From: Alectoria sarmentosa
Lineage: Eukaryota > Ascomycota > Lecanoromycetes > Lecanorales > Parmeliaceae
Assembly: GCA_009733775.1 (NCBI GenBank)
Contig: WOGZ01000014.1
Location: 1-64,000 of the forward strand
Length of the DNA: 64,000 bases
Reading direction: 5' to 3'
Shown here: positions 22,432-35,519 of the stretch, piece after piece
Numbering within the stretch: position 1 is the first letter of the stretch
How the letters are laid out: each line of letters begins with the position of its first letter
Made by a program: the position numbers and the translations under genes
The notes under the pieces: generated by a model
What the model was told of the DNA's origin: nothing
Seen by the model: only the letters and a program-made list of their open reading frames with translations
Databases searched by the model: none

Positions 22432-25400
22432 TGGGAGCCTGCAACTTCATCTGCGCACTCTTCGGGTCGACTCGACAGGTGCGGTCAAGACGAAATGCTT
22501 CAAACGCTGTAGCTCGGTCCTCTTCAACCGAGTCTTTGCTGGGCAACATACAAAACTTGCGACGGTATGATAGAGGATATGCTTGCAATGGAAGCGGAGG
22601 AGCATCGAATTTCTTTATGGTCGCTTCGATAGAGGTTCCTGGGATACCGTGAATTTCCTTCGCTATGTATGTGTATCGCTGACATTCCAACCGCTTTCAT
22701 TGCCAATACATTGGGGTGTCTGTTTCAAGTTTCTACCATCTTCCTATCTGTCATCTTAAGGTGGTATTGGTCTGGCGACCCGCAGACGACAGTCATGTTG
22801 GCGAAGAGAGGTAGATGCGACCATACGAGTAGATTTCTGACGATGACGTCCGCGAGCATTTGCAGACCCTTTGTGACCAACAGTCAGTTTGTTCAAAATG
22901 TTACCGGTATCTCACCAGGCTTCAGATGCCCTCTGACGGTGCCTGCTGCCATGCATTGTTATTGTCAAGACCTGCCGCTGAGCGCACGCCAGTGATGTTG
23001 GGCTAGCTCTCGGCAATGACTTGACAAAAGTCAAGAACAGCAGCATACGTGGCGCCGAAAAAGTTGTTACCGTATCGGCAACAGTGTGCAACTATGAAGC
23101 GTTGTATGGTAAGCTCAGGAAGCCTTGACGCCGAACGGAGCTGGAAAACATACTAAATTTAGCACGAGGCTATATTAGTCAGCCGCCAGTAGCGTCTACC
23201 ACTCAGATCGCAAACTCTGTTTAGCTTCTCTGCTTAACGTCAGGTCATTGACGAGAAGGCAGAATCGTCTAGTTCCCTGCTCTGGCCTAACCCATCGATG
23301 CTGCTCACTGTGAGCTTTGTTACGGGATTGGGATGCGTCCAGTCCAATGTGGTCTTACGAACCGTGATGATGCTGACGCTTTTGCGTGAACGCTTCGTCT
23401 TTTCAGGTTGGGGACAATAATATTTATGAGATGACAATGCGAGAAATTTTGCTAATTTGAACAGAGATTGATGCTGAATTTATGCTCAGGCGAAACTATG
23501 GTCCCGCGCCAACCTGTTCCGTCCTCCCTCATCGTTCCAAGCTATGCGAAAGGTGGTGAAATTAAGACAGAGTACATCGTCGGCTGTGTTCTTACCAAAA
23601 GCTTGTGGTATACTCGCTCCCTCTATCGCCGAACTCAGAATCATGTCTCATGATCATGAACGCCAATGCCACTTAGCCTTCGCTCTCGGCGGAGTCGCTA
23701 GATCGAAACGCCTTCTTCCATTTCCTTCGATGTGCCCTCAGATCCTCTCGGCACATGGTCTGTTATCGCTAAGAGCGGTTGGCTTTTTGTGGGCGTCAAT
23801 ACCTCATCATACTGTTGTGGTGGGGCTCTCGGGAATCGGTGAGGCTTCTGCACGTGGCAGCTGCTCGTGGCAGCTGCTTGTGGCGATGTTTTCGAGATAT
23901 ACCCGCACGGCTATTCGGTTGCCGGTTACCTTGGTCCACGAACCCACGCGTACGGCATCTGATACAATGGCGATGAGGCCGAAACTCACGTACCCTCCCG
24001 AATCATCTGCAAGTCAGCGAGATGCATTAGCTCACGTCCTCGAAAGTTGCGGGATTGAAGGGCAAGCGCACTAACGTTTGGGGAAGCGCTCGTGATAGAG
24101 CTGGAATACCTCGAGGTTGTTAAAATCAATGTTCGACCCAGATAGCGACACCTGCCACGATGGCTACACGATGGCTACCCGAGTGGTTGCGACAAGCTAC
24201 AAATCGTTCTCCCAGCCTTATTGCTGCCACAGAAAAGCGAATACAGGCATCATGGGCATTGAGATGAAATCGTCTTGTTGGACAATATTTTGGCGTTGAG
24301 TACGTTGCGATAATACTAGTGACATTTGGTGTACTGAGACACGCTTTTGGAAGGGAACTTGAAAATGTTAGGGGAGGGTCCCCATTTGTATTATGAGCGG
24401 AAAACTCGAGAGCCGTCCAATGTTTCTATTGATAACAGATACGTCTACACTTGGAATTCGAAGGCGTCAGACTTTTTGCCACTCCTGATCAATCAGGAGA
24501 TGGCTCCGCAATCTACCTGGCTGATTACTATTATACCCATTGAACAGAGCAATGAGCAAGCTTTAATCCAATCGCAACCCCTTGCTCCCAGAACCTGATC
24601 ATTGAGCGTACGTGTACCTATCCCGGAAGCCGGCCTAATCTCTGGAAGGTGCACGTAGCGAGTCCATTCCATGAAACGATGTTTTACTAACAGATTGTCC
24701 TACTGAGCGTTTTTATGGTAAATGTATTGAAACTCAGGGAATCAATCCACATAGGAATCCGAAGGGAAGGCCAAAGTCATTCTGAAATGTCGGTTTCCCG
24801 AGGCGTTCAGATAGCTGACAGGCCGGCGGGATCCCGTGCCCGAACGCGCATCCTGTTGGACACCAAAGTCACCCCTGCGGTCCGCGGAGACTGTCCGAAT
24901 GACTGCGATTGCCCGACAACTTCTCCGCCGCGCTCTGGCACATTCACATGCGATATGGTTTCACGAGTCTGACGTCCGCTTTTGGTTGGGACCGGAATTT
25001 CTACTGCCATTTGCCCGCTATGTTTTCCAAGCGCTTGCAAGCCCAATCATTGATCCCGTAAATTTTGAATGGGAGAAAGGCATTATACGTATAAAATTAA
25101 GAATGGCGACGTTACCTGCCCGGGCAGTAGGGTCGCCAAGCTCAACACGGCAAAATGGCTTTTCGTCGATTGAACACCAAACACTCTGGACTGGCCCATG
25201 AAGAAGTCAATGTCGAAGAGTTCGAGCCACCATCGCCTTCACCTTTCAATTGCGGTCTTTTCGAGGTGGGGTCTTGCTCCATCTCCCGAGCAAACCCGCT
25301 GACCTGCTCCGTCTCCTCCGGGACCTCGATACTGCGAGCGAATGAGCTTCATCTGCGCCTTGCCCGTTCCATCACTCTGCCAGGTCGATTGCTCGACGTG

Positions 25401-26846
25401 GCCACGATGAGAAATGTTTGGTACCCGCGAGCAGGGGGGGCGTGTTCAAAAGGCACTTAGATCGAGGGTACGATGCTGGGCTCCGAGACGTCTCGGTGAC
25501 GGATTGGATTTCGACTCAACTTTGATCTCAAGACCGAATCATAGCCTACCTAGAGTCTCGGCCGCTCAACAGGTCCTTCATCACCTTTCATTCATCCGCG
25601 TTGAATCGAATTGTCCCATTCACAGGAGCTGGTTCTGCTTTGTTCGTATTTCGTCTGTCTATATATTTACGAAGTGCGTATTAAGAAGTCACACTAATTT
25701 CAAGAAGGAGAATCTTACACACCCAACAGACCCATCATAAGAGTACTGTAGAATTTTCTGTACACATTTCAACCCAGACTCCATGGCGTTTCGATGGTGA
25801 TAAGTCCAATTGATACACAAGACCACAACAGCAAGGAGAAGAAGCAGCACCTGCACGATCCCAATTGAAAAAAGGGATAGTCTTCGCGTTCGCCTGTATC
25901 GGATGGCGATGGATTTGACACTGGCTTTTTCGTCATCGCCGATGTCTTGATGAGCATAGGTGATTTCGGAGATGACCGTCTATGCTATACCAGATTTATG
26001 GTGGTAACCTGCAGCCCTCAAAGCATTAATGTTGCAGTCGGAAGGCAGGCTTATTATCGGAAACTCTATGACAACGCCCCGGAGGCATGTGAGATTGATG
26101 GCTTGCAAGAAATGCGTGACTCGTTCTGTGAGAGGCTACAGTCCGATCTAGAACGATTGATGGAACCCTGCAGAGAAAGCATCGAGCCGGGAGTTGTGAC
26201 GGCAAGACCCTGCCTGGTAGAATCAGTACGAGGTTGTACTGCAGCGCCGATCGAGTCGTGATGACTTTGTGTAATACGGGTCTCAGTCTCGTCCTCAAGA
26301 GCTTACGATGAATGTCTTGGTCCAAGATTCCGTCCTCAGTGTAGGCGGCGAAGCGAAACAACGAAGGAGCTGAGCATCAATCGCGCGTTGGGCTTGAAGA
26401 GCGGGGACGCAGGAGGTGGAGATCCTGGCATTAGGGCTGCCAGGGTGTTGCTGTAGACACATGGTATAGAGGTAGAGCGCTCTCCTGCAGGCTTGTGAAG
26501 GCGAATGAGCTTAGCGTACAGGGTCCAGGTGCTTGGTAGATATAGATGGTTGATGTGGTCCTGTGGATTGGTTGAGACCTTTTTGGCGGGGTCAAAGGAC
26601 TCGGAGGATATACTTGGCAATTTATGAGTGTGGATTAGAGTCCATCGCACTCTGTGACCGGCTGTTGTCCATTGAAGTAAGAGCCTACATCGTCTTATCC
26701 TGTTGTTGTAGTAGTATAAAAAATGTTCGAGAGGGAGATAAAGATGATGTTACTACAACCTCGTACGATACGTCGTTGTAAGGATCGTCCCTTCTCCGAA
26801 AATTTCGGTTGGAGATACCTTGTTGACTAAATCCTCAGGCCGATGG
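22432..26846. other. Gene-poor stretch, no supported gene
   Basis: Many short ORFs in all frames, none with a recognisable domain or a convincing splice model. A short near-duplication GGCAGCTGCTCGTGGCAGCT lies at about 23,855. The region could hold old, unrecognisable gene or transposon remains. Confidence 0.4.
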
Positions 26847-27409
26847 TCCCTCAGACGTGCCAAGATCGCCAAGCCCCTTCGGGTTAGCCCGCTGACTTTC
26901 GCAACCTTCTGGTGACACGTCTGAGCGCAAACTTCTGTAATGTTGTTAAATCTGCGTTTGTATTTTTCGTCGATGACAAACGATATTGTAATGGCTGCGT
27001 ATAAAATACAAAATATACATGTTATCGTATCTTTATAATATAATCTCTCGCGACGAATTCACGCGTTTTAAAAACTTTTACGTAGTTTTCAAATTATAAT
27101 AAAACAATTGAAAGTAATCATTCGTTAAAAATTTATTAACAATATAAACGATAACGAAATTATAATCACATTCTTGAATCAAAAACTTATCTTCGTCGTC
27201 GTACATATAATATTAATATAAGTGACAATGAAGATGCGTTTTTAAATTGAAAATGTAAATACGATATTGTCGTCGTCGTTTAAATTGTTCTTTGAAAAGA
27301 AGTCTGCCAAGAAATTCGTATTTTGCGCTCAGACGTGGTAGCGCTCGTTTCCTTACAACTTAAGCTTTAGACAACCCGAAGGGGCTTGGTGGGGGCCTTG
27401 TCTGAGGGA
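26847..27409. mobile_element. 563-bp element with long imperfect inverted repeats
   Basis: The two ends match as inverted repeats over about 100 bp in blocks: TCCCTCAGAC, then CCAAGCCCCTTCGGGTT, then ACGTCTGAGCGCAAA, in the same order from each end. The middle (about 26,990-27,310) is very AT-rich, as expected for a RIP-mutated interior. I could not identify a target duplication. It ends 154 bp before the start codon of the NACHT gene. Confidence 0.65.
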
Positions 27410-27562
27410 CTGAGGCCACTGCAACTGCAGCCTCGTCTTACTCTGCTACCCCGCTCCACCAACTACATTTCATATCTTCTCTCACTACATTGCTCTCCCA
27501 GAGCGACGACTCGGTCACATCACAATTGTCTCCGCTCCAACCTCCCGGCTTTGTATCTCAGC

Positions 27563-30500
27563 ATGGCGTTGGCGATGTCAAAGGCGGCGCCACTGAGGCC
27601 CGATATCAAATTGTCTCAAGCGCTGAAAGACTACGAGGCTATCTTGTCTGAGGATCAAAAAAATCTTTCCTCCATACATCGCCACCAGCATCTAACGATG
27701 TAATGGCGCTCACGTGTGAGATTGACCGTCAGAACGCGAGCCGCAAGAGCCGTCGATGGGGACCTCGCTTGACCACCTTTCTTGATTCGGTCAAAGGGTT
27801 CACGGTAGTTGTGGATGTCATCGTTGGAAATGCGGGTAATCCGATTGCAGGGGCGGTGTGGGGCGCTGTCAAGACGGCTATGCAGGCAGGCTTTACCTTC
27901 TCAATTTTGTACGCTCTCAGATGGTCTTTGGTGCTTCATTGGTGACAATTTCGTCAGCGCCTCATCTTGTTTCTGGAATCACATTTAACGAAAGATCGTG
28001 TAGGCGGCGTCTGCTTTCGAAAGCTACTTTGATGCCCTGTCGGCCATGTTGATGAATGTGGGTCAGAGCGCCCCTCGATACGAGAAATACGCAATCCTTT
28101 ATCCGGCGTCTGTTAGTCTTCGACAGGAGCTCTGCAACTACTTCTCGGTGGTGATAAACACCTGTAAGGGCGCCGTTCTGTTTGTTCGGAAACCTTTCGT
28201 TTCGCAAGCTTTGAATGTCCTCCGGAAACCATTCGATACCGAATTTGGCAAGTTTCAGAAAGATTTGCTAAGGTTTAGCGATGCTGTGAGAGACGAAGTG
28301 TCCCTCGCCGCGAAGCAACAACAAAGCATTGATTCAGTCGAGGGAGCTCGTGAGCGGAAGGAGAGCTCGTTGTTTCGAAGGACCGGGACCCTGTTTCAAC
28401 ACGAGGTAGCCCGCCAGTTGGAGGAGAACAAGAAATGGAGAGAACTCAGATTCAGGTCTCGCTTCCTCAACGCATGCTCGACTTACAATCACGAGACTGC
28501 GTTGAACCAAGCACGCAGAAAGGGTGCATCGAGTTGGATATTTGAAGCCAAGGAATACAAAGAATGGAAGTCATCGAATTCCTCCTCGATCATGCTTTGT
28601 TCAGGTATCGTAGGGGCTGGAAAGACCGTTCTCTCTTCAAGTGTGGTAGAAGAGCTCGTGGTAAAAAAAGCAGCAGATACATTCGTTGGATATTTTTTCT
28701 GCAAAGATGACGATTTTCACTCCTTGAAAGCACAAGGAATTGTGGGGAGCTTGGCGAGACAATTCTTGAGCTGTGTTCCGGTGAGGGCGTTCACAGAACT
28801 CGATCGAAACGTCGGCGATATCGCTCTCAGCATCGAGCAGATCGTAATGCATATGCTGCGTCTGCTCCCTTCAAAGAACTGTTACATTATTGTGCTCGAC
28901 GGCCTGGACGAATGCGAACCTGAGGAAGCGCATCAACTCATCGAGACATTTCAGAATATCCTCCGGTCTCCTGCTCACGTTTTCAAATTATTCTGGACAG
29001 GTCGTTCTGATCTCGTTGAGAGGACATCCCACCGGTTTCAGTCAGATTTCCATGTTAGAATATCTCAGTCGATTAATGGCCCCGGTATTGCTAGGTTCAT
29101 TGAGTTCGCACTGGATGAGGCTTTGGAAAATGGGAGACTTCAGCTTCGTGATCCTCAGATAATAGTTCAGATTCAAGACGTGTTGGAAAAGGAAGCTTGT
29201 GAAATGTGAGTGGTACTCAAAACCTCACTAGTATCAGCTCTGACTTTCTCAAACTCAGGTTTCTCTGGGTAACCTTTCAGATAGATTCGATTTGTCGTGA
29301 GAATACCGATGCAGGCATTCTCAATGCTCTTGAGAATCTACCAAAAGACTTGCCTACGACCTACAGGCGCATCCTACGCCAGCTCCGAGATCTAGGATCT
29401 ACTGATCCCCACATGGGCAAAAAATTCTTTGAGTTGATAACCGCAGCACGAAGACCGCTCACATTAGAAGAACTTCGCGAAGCGATCAGTATTCAGCCAG
29501 GTAATACCACTTGGAGTGCAGCTAAGCTCGTGAATGATGTAATGAAATCGTTGAGTTGTTGCGGAAGTCTCCTAGTGGTCGATGAGGAGCTCTCAACCGT
29601 CCATTTCGCCCATTCTAGCGTGAAGCAACATCTCGAGACCAGCCCTAGCAATCTAGATATCCCTGAATATCACATTAAGCCATTTTCGGCTTCCTTATCG
29701 ATGGGCCAGATTATCGTTACCTATCTCAATCTCGATGTTTTGCAAAACCAGCTCACCGATGCCAGCAAATCTCCACAAACGTCAGCCACTCAGGACGCAT
29801 CATTCTTACTCAGAGCAGGTCTTCCTCACAGTACCCTTCCCAGTAGTTTGGCTCGAAAATTACTCAAGAGTCGCAAGATGACTGGATACGATGTGGGGCG
29901 CGATCTGGAAAAAATAGCTGGCTTCACAAGGAATTCAAAAGTACAAGCACAGCACGCCAACTCGTTCCTTTCATACGCGCAAGAGCAGTGGCTCTCTCAT
30001 TGTCAAGCACCTCCATTTTCCAAAGATCAAAAATTGTTCAGACTGTTGGCGCGGTTGATTGATGGCGATATCCGAACAGTAGAATTACCATGGACTTCAG
30101 AAGACGCACGCGCCATGAATCCACATTTTCTCGATTCCATATCTCACCACCCAACGCTCATCCTCTTTGTCTATGAAAAGCTATGGAAACAAGGTAATGA
30201 GGGTGTCTATGGAATGAGAAAGCTTTTGGATGCACTTTCGATTGGAGTTGATGGTGATCAGTATTATGGGGAAAATCTGATGGATAGAGTCGCAAACAAT
30301 CATGCCCGAGAGTATACGCAAAATCTGATGGATGCAGTCGCAAACAATAGTGTGAATGCCTTTCGACTGCTTCTCGACACCAAGTCCGCAGTCGTCAATG
30401 TAGCAGGCGAAGTGCTTGACACTGCACTCCACATAGCGGCGATGCGTGGCAAATTTGGATTCGTTAAGATGCTATTTGATCATGGCGCAGACCCCGACTC

Positions 30501-30723
30501 CTTAAACGTTCGATATCGCTATTTGATGGAGACTACTGCTAGGTTCTCAACCGAACAAGGCATTCCGAAACCAGAAGCATTTCTCGGTGGTGACTTATAC
30601 AACAGCGAGATGACAAATTTATTAGTGAACAGTCACAACCTTCATAAAAAGAAGATCAGGCAAGATGATGAAGACAGGGGAACGTCAAGGGGTTTATTAC
30701 GGAGGGTGTTGATTGGACCCTAG
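27563..30723 (+). pseudogene. NACHT-ankyrin STAND protein (NLR-like), one frameshift
   Basis: NLR-like STAND ATPase of the kind linked to heterokaryon incompatibility and non-self sensing. Exons 27563-27885, 28004-29205 and 29259-30723. The N-terminal fungal NLR-associated domain shows SQALKDYEAILSEDQ, RWGPRLTTFLDSVKGF and PIAGAVWGAVKTAMQ. The NACHT NTPase has a P-loop GIVGAGKT near residue 309 and Walker B VLDGLDECEP near 405; downstream is EMFLWVTFQIDSIC, typical of this class, made by splicing. A short ankyrin segment (LDTALHIAAMRGKFGFVKMLFDHGADP) sits near residues 890-925. A run of seven A at 27658-27664 needs one more base for the frame to continue into the conserved KSFLHTSP...EIDRQNASRKSRRWGP part. 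The first intron lacks a GT donor (apparent GCAGGC). Either a decaying gene or a sequence error in the homopolymer. Confidence 0.8.
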
Positions 30724-31299
30724 TGTACGCTTGTTCAGAAAGCTTTGGCGCTTTGGATGGAGCATTGTTGGTGAGCGGATGATTCAGGAACGCCATGCGT
30801 ACCGATCTTATTGGAGCTGAGGGCTTGCCCGCCTTCAGCGTCGGTACGCTGTTCATCTGCCAGGACTTTCATTCAGTCTACATACCTGATTCAGCGACGC
30901 CTGAATAACGCCCACCATGTTGACTGTATGGCAGAATGCTCCAGTCATGACGGACGATGGGTTAGTCTTGACTCGCGCTCCTGAAGGTCAAGTTCAACGT
31001 TCGATGAAGGATGATGATATTCGCCTGCTACCAACGCTTCAACAGACAAGGCGACATAGCAATGAACGTTGTAGAAGATTGGAGGGGGACGCACAACAGC
31101 AAGGGCGAAAGAGTGTGCAAGCACGCAGCTGTATTTCATCATGATGCTGGTTGCAGGCTGAACGCAGAAACAGTCAGAGACTGATGATCTGGTTCAGAGC
31201 TGTGTCATCGTGGACCTTCATTTTCATCTTACCGTGCATCGCTCGTTCTCTTTGACAGCGATTGAGAGTACAGATTCTCTTCGATCAAATCGGACCTCT
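30724..31299. other. Intergenic, no gene
   Basis: Short unsupported ORFs only; no repeat structure noticed. Confidence 0.4.
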
Positions 31300-31600
31300 C
31301 ACCTTAAGGGAGCGCCCCACCCCAAACCGCTCCCATCTAATCGGAGCACCAAGACGGGTCCTACCAAGCCGGAACATCAAGCCGGAACGCCAAACCGGTC
31401 CCACCAAGCCGGAACACCAAACCTCTCCCACAAAACTGGAGTGCCAAGCCACATCAAACCGCTCCTCCTAAGCCAGTCCTATTCCAAACCGCTCTCACCA
31501 AACCGCTTCTCACCAAGCCGCTCCTACACCAAACCGCTCTCATCAAATCGCTCTCACCAAGCCACTATCACCAAACTGATCCCACCAAATCTGGTCTCAC
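31300..31600 (+). repeat. Degenerate short tandem array (CACCAAACCGCTC-type)
   Basis: A 300-bp stretch built of imperfect 12-16-bp units such as CACCAAACCGCTCTC and CACCAAGCCGGAACA, more than fifteen in a row with drifting spacing. A 149-aa ORF covers it, but its Lys-Pro-Asn-Ser repeats are explained by the DNA repeat. Confidence 0.65.
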
Positions 31601-32195
31601 TAGACAGTGTCAAACCGAAGCGCATGATCTTTACCAAACCGATGATCCCACCTAGATAGGCCTTACTCTGCACTACGACAGACCTCGGCTCCTTCCGCCG
31701 AGTGTGGGACTTAAAGGAGCAGTACTAATACCAGCCGCTATGGATATTTGCGGCTCTAAATTTATTGCAAACTCTCGAGTTGAATATAGAAATCGGGCGT
31801 CACAAGCTCTTAGGAATGTTCCAAGAAAACACCCTGAGATACGGCACAACTACCATCCACTTTTCTCGAGCAAATTCATGTCTGGCTTGCCGGAGGTAGG
31901 CTAGAATTCATAACGCTACTAAAAGTGGGACGGTGGTAGGACTCAACAGAGCCAGTAAACACACCATATGTACTGCCGTACAAATGTAGATTCTATGCTA
32001 CAAGATATGATCACTGTTGTTGATTTCGAGAAAAGTCGACAGTATGATTGGAGAGCATAGATCATGTTCAGTAACCAGCTGACCCGGTTCCAGCTGTCAA
32101 TAGAACTCTTGTCCGTATCAACATCTCAGCACCAGCTAAGTGAGTAGCTACCATGTGTCTAAATTACAACTCGCAGCCCCTAAATCTGGTTCAGA
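31601..32195. other. Intergenic, 3' side of the secreted-protein gene
   Basis: No gene recognised. A short GC-rich hairpin-like text (CTCGGCTCCTTCCGCCGAG) lies at about 31,683-31,701. Confidence 0.4.
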
Positions 32196-33109
32196 TTAAT
32201 AGTTGAGTTGTTGTTGTTGGTGGACCGTCGTGCGCCTTGGGCCAATCGACGAGGTCGTCGTCGAGTAAGGGTACACGTTCACTCCCGTGTTTTTACCTTC
32301 TTGAGCGAGGATAGCAATTGTATCGTTGATACCGGTTTCGTGGAAAGTTGCAGTGTCTGGGCCAGCGCAAGTCAGAAGAAGCCGCTAAGCTCACGGCTTC
32401 AAACTCACCGAACGGGTCGCCAATATCACAGCGATAGGCAGAATAGACTACGGATGACTCGTCCCAGACCGAGGTCTGCCGCACCGCAAGGGTCTCCCAA
32501 TAGCCATCGAAAGCGGCAGTACCCCCAGGAGGTTCGACTATGGTCGGTGCTGATGAGAGCTGACTTAGAAAATCGCCCCACCATGCCGCTCAACGGATCT
32601 TGAGCCGATGCTTTTACACTTACTTGTATCCTGTCGGTACCGCTGTATGAAAGACCCGTCCGCCTTGACTTGATATTCGATAAGCTGATGCCGATCAAAT
32701 GTCAGTCAAGAGGAACCCCCAAGCGCCTCAGCCATGGGACAAGAAATACGCACCTCCTCGGTCAAGGTCACGCTGTTGTTAGCGCTGATGCTGAACGTGC
32801 GAGTGGCCCCGATAACATTATCTATTCCCGTCGTGCTCAGTAGGACAAGGTCGAACCAGGACGTGTTGAAGACTGTGAGGCTTCGTGTAAGCATCTGTAG
32901 GCTTCCTCGAAGCGTCGATCTGCCTCACAATCGTTCATCACGGCTCCACAGTCGTTTGCGGTGGCGCCTATGACTGCGTAGGTAGTGATGTTTTTGAATG
33001 TTGATCCAGTAGGGCAGGAGCATGGCTGGTCGATGTTACCGCATGGAGGGAGAGAAGCTGAGATTAGGAGGGGGAGAGCTAATGCTATAGCGATATTGAT
33101 GTGAATCAT
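32196..33109 (-). CDS. Small secreted protein, 220 aa, five exons
   Basis: Exons 32929-33109, 32754-32872, 32624-32684, 32409-32549 and 32196-32356 join with matching phases into 220 aa. A clear signal peptide (MIHINIAIALALPLLISAS) precedes a short Cys-containing start (PPCGNIDQPCSCPTG). The body has several Asn-x-Ser/Thr sites and the pattern NTSWFDLVLLST..DNVIGATRTF, which reminds me of ascomycete secreted proteins with an SRPBCC-like fold; that comparison is from memory and unproven. The C-terminal ~40 residues are Ser/Thr-rich and end in a Gln run. Secretion is well supported; function is unknown. It lies between an NLR-like gene and a decayed kinase-TPR gene, so a role in interaction with other organisms is only a suggestion. 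Confidence 0.8.
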
Positions 33110-35519
33110 CTTGAATGATTTGTAAAGGACTACGAGGTTAATCGACAGGTCTCAAATTGTGGGGGAAGGTGTGTGCAATCTCAAAACTGCGATGGGAGGT
33201 GGGCAGACTTTATAGATCTGCTGTCTCACGTCAGCTAGGTGATCATGACACGCATCCGAAATGCGGTCCGAGCCGTCGATTGATATCTAAGGTTTCAATT
33301 GGTAAGGGAAGCAACAGCTCTGACAGAAACGCGTGTCGTTGAGCTTGATCCAAAAGCGTACTCGGGCCCGAATCTTACTTCTATCGACGTGGCCGCTCAA
33401 AATCCCTAGGCGAGCTCCGGTTTGATACTCACTGAAATGGGGCCCAGACCGGATGCACATTTAGCCAATAGCGTTTCTCTACTCAATGGTGCCGATGCGA
33501 GGTAGTTCCGCACCCAGTAAGATACCCGGCTTCTTTCCGCTCATCCTTCCTTCATTCCTTCATTCCTTCCTTCGTTTCATCATTCATTCCTCTACATCTC
33601 ACGGCAGCTCACTGCTGACTTTGCGAATGTCAGCAATCATTATTACAAAGCCGTCACACCGGTCTCGACTCGGAATATGAGCCCATCAAATACCGCGGGC
33701 ACATCGTTGACTACCTTCTATGTCTTTCAAACCACGAACGTCCGTGTATGACAAGCTGTCGATTGCTCCTTTTGTCCGTAGAATAAGAGTTGAGTCGAAG
33801 AAGAGACGTTGAAGAGAAAGGGCGAAATCCTCTTCTTTCACTTGAGATCTCTAAGTTGAAGCTCTAGAAACCTAATTAGCTTGAAAAAGGACATTAACAT
33901 TCTCATCCGATTTTCGCTAGCTCATCCATCTGGTGTTGCTACGTTTGATAAGTAACATTCCCGTCTGAATGTCTTCAAGATCTTTCCGGCTTCTGGTCTT
34001 TCGAATATACTTACAAGCCGAGAGGTAAAGGACCCGGACTGGTATATAAAACAGAGAGGAAAGAAAAGTACCGCAATGCTTACTGCTGTTCACACAGAGC
34101 TACCGTCGCTGTCGTGTCGTCTTCAGCAAGTTGTTTTCATCATGTTAGGTTGATCGTAGCTGAGAGAAGACTTCACATACAGCTGACGATCGATTCGGAA
34201 AGCTCGAGAAGATTCTCACCTCCCATCACTATCTCCCTAATAACCTCGTCGAATCCCTTATAGCTCTTATTTGTGTAGCCATTCGCCAGATCGCCAAATC
34301 ATCATCGAAATGTCCAGCTCTCTTCCAGGGTTGGCGACCCTGCAAAGCCGACTATGTCCGCTGTATACAAAGGAAGCAAATATAACGAGGCTGTAGAATC
34401 TATCGCTGAGCTGTCGGTACTTCCTACAGAGAGAAGCCAAGTAGTAGAGGCGCTGATTAAATGGCAAACCATCGCATATCCCAAAGTCGCTGGGTAGAGC
34501 CATCTAGGCCGCTACTGGGAACCTTTGGGTCCAGCCACTTTTTCATCGAAGACTCGGTAACATTCATTCCTAAGAACGACTCCTATGGTTGAGCTGCTGT
34601 TACGAGATCAAAGCTGGGTTCACTTACAGTTACGAATGCTAAGGGTAAGTATATTGCAGCTGAGGTGTTGAGCACCAAAATATGGGCTCTGCAAGCTGTC
34701 CTGAGAATCAATCAAGTTGCACGATATAGATGAGCAACTCGAATCTGTAAATGGTTGGGGTTCCTCACCTCTCTCTGCAGTCTATCTGGCTTCGGTCCTA
34801 TAGATTCAAGCTCGCTCAAAACATAAGGGAAGTCAGACCTTAGGATCTCTATGGCGTTTTTCAAAGATGTTCCGTCCGCTGTATTCTCCGATAGGAGACC
34901 GATGGAAGCGGGATTTTTAACGAAGGCAAGAAGCGACAGTGAAAGACGCCCGCATTCGTCCAATTGTGACGGGAGCCACACGAGCCGCGGCGTAGATTCG
35001 ACTCGCCAGCGTAAACGCGAATTCCTCGGTACTGCGGAACATATCTTCACAAGCTGCGCGTTCCAGCCGAAATGTTTGAAGTGATTGTCAGGCTTCCGAA
35101 AGAAAAGATTGCCCGAGTGTTTCGAGGTGCGATCTTATTGAGAATGAAGATGCTGACATAAGAGGAGGATGGCGGCTTGCAAACAGGTCGCCAGATGTAC
35201 GCCTCAAGATCATTCTTGTGCCTGAGGCTGTCACCTGAGGGGGTTCACAGACTGCCACTTCAAGGTCCAGGTTATTCGATCTTGTCCAACAGCAGTAGTG
35301 ACTTGTGAATAGACCTGAGTACTTGATCCGACATCCTAGCTGCTATACAGGTCCATACCTAGTATTACCTACTGCGGCTCTACCATCTAATTATTGATGG
35401 CTTTTGGCGGTCCCCTGTTGGCTCTTTCATCGCCTACTTTACGAACCTTATGGTAAAGCCAGCGTCTTATATACTAGATTCTCAAGTCGAGTTGGGTCTT
35501 CTTCTGATCATCGTCATCT
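33110..35519. other. 2.4-kb stretch without a supported gene
   Basis: It contains a CCTT/CATT microsatellite near 33,541-33,590 and one 112-aa minus-strand ORF (34,712-35,050) with partly protein-like text but no recognised family. Nothing else stands out. Confidence 0.4.
33541..33590. repeat. CCTT/CATT microsatellite
   Basis: An irregular run of CCTTC and ATTCC units over about 50 bp. Confidence 0.7.

Noticed and set aside
31210..31659. 149-aa Lys-Pro-Ser-Asn repeat protein
   Set aside because: The repeats follow the DNA unit in drifting frame; best explained as a non-coding array.
34712..35050. 112-aa minus-strand ORF with some protein-like text
   Set aside because: No family, no splice partners and no intact neighbours to support it as a gene.
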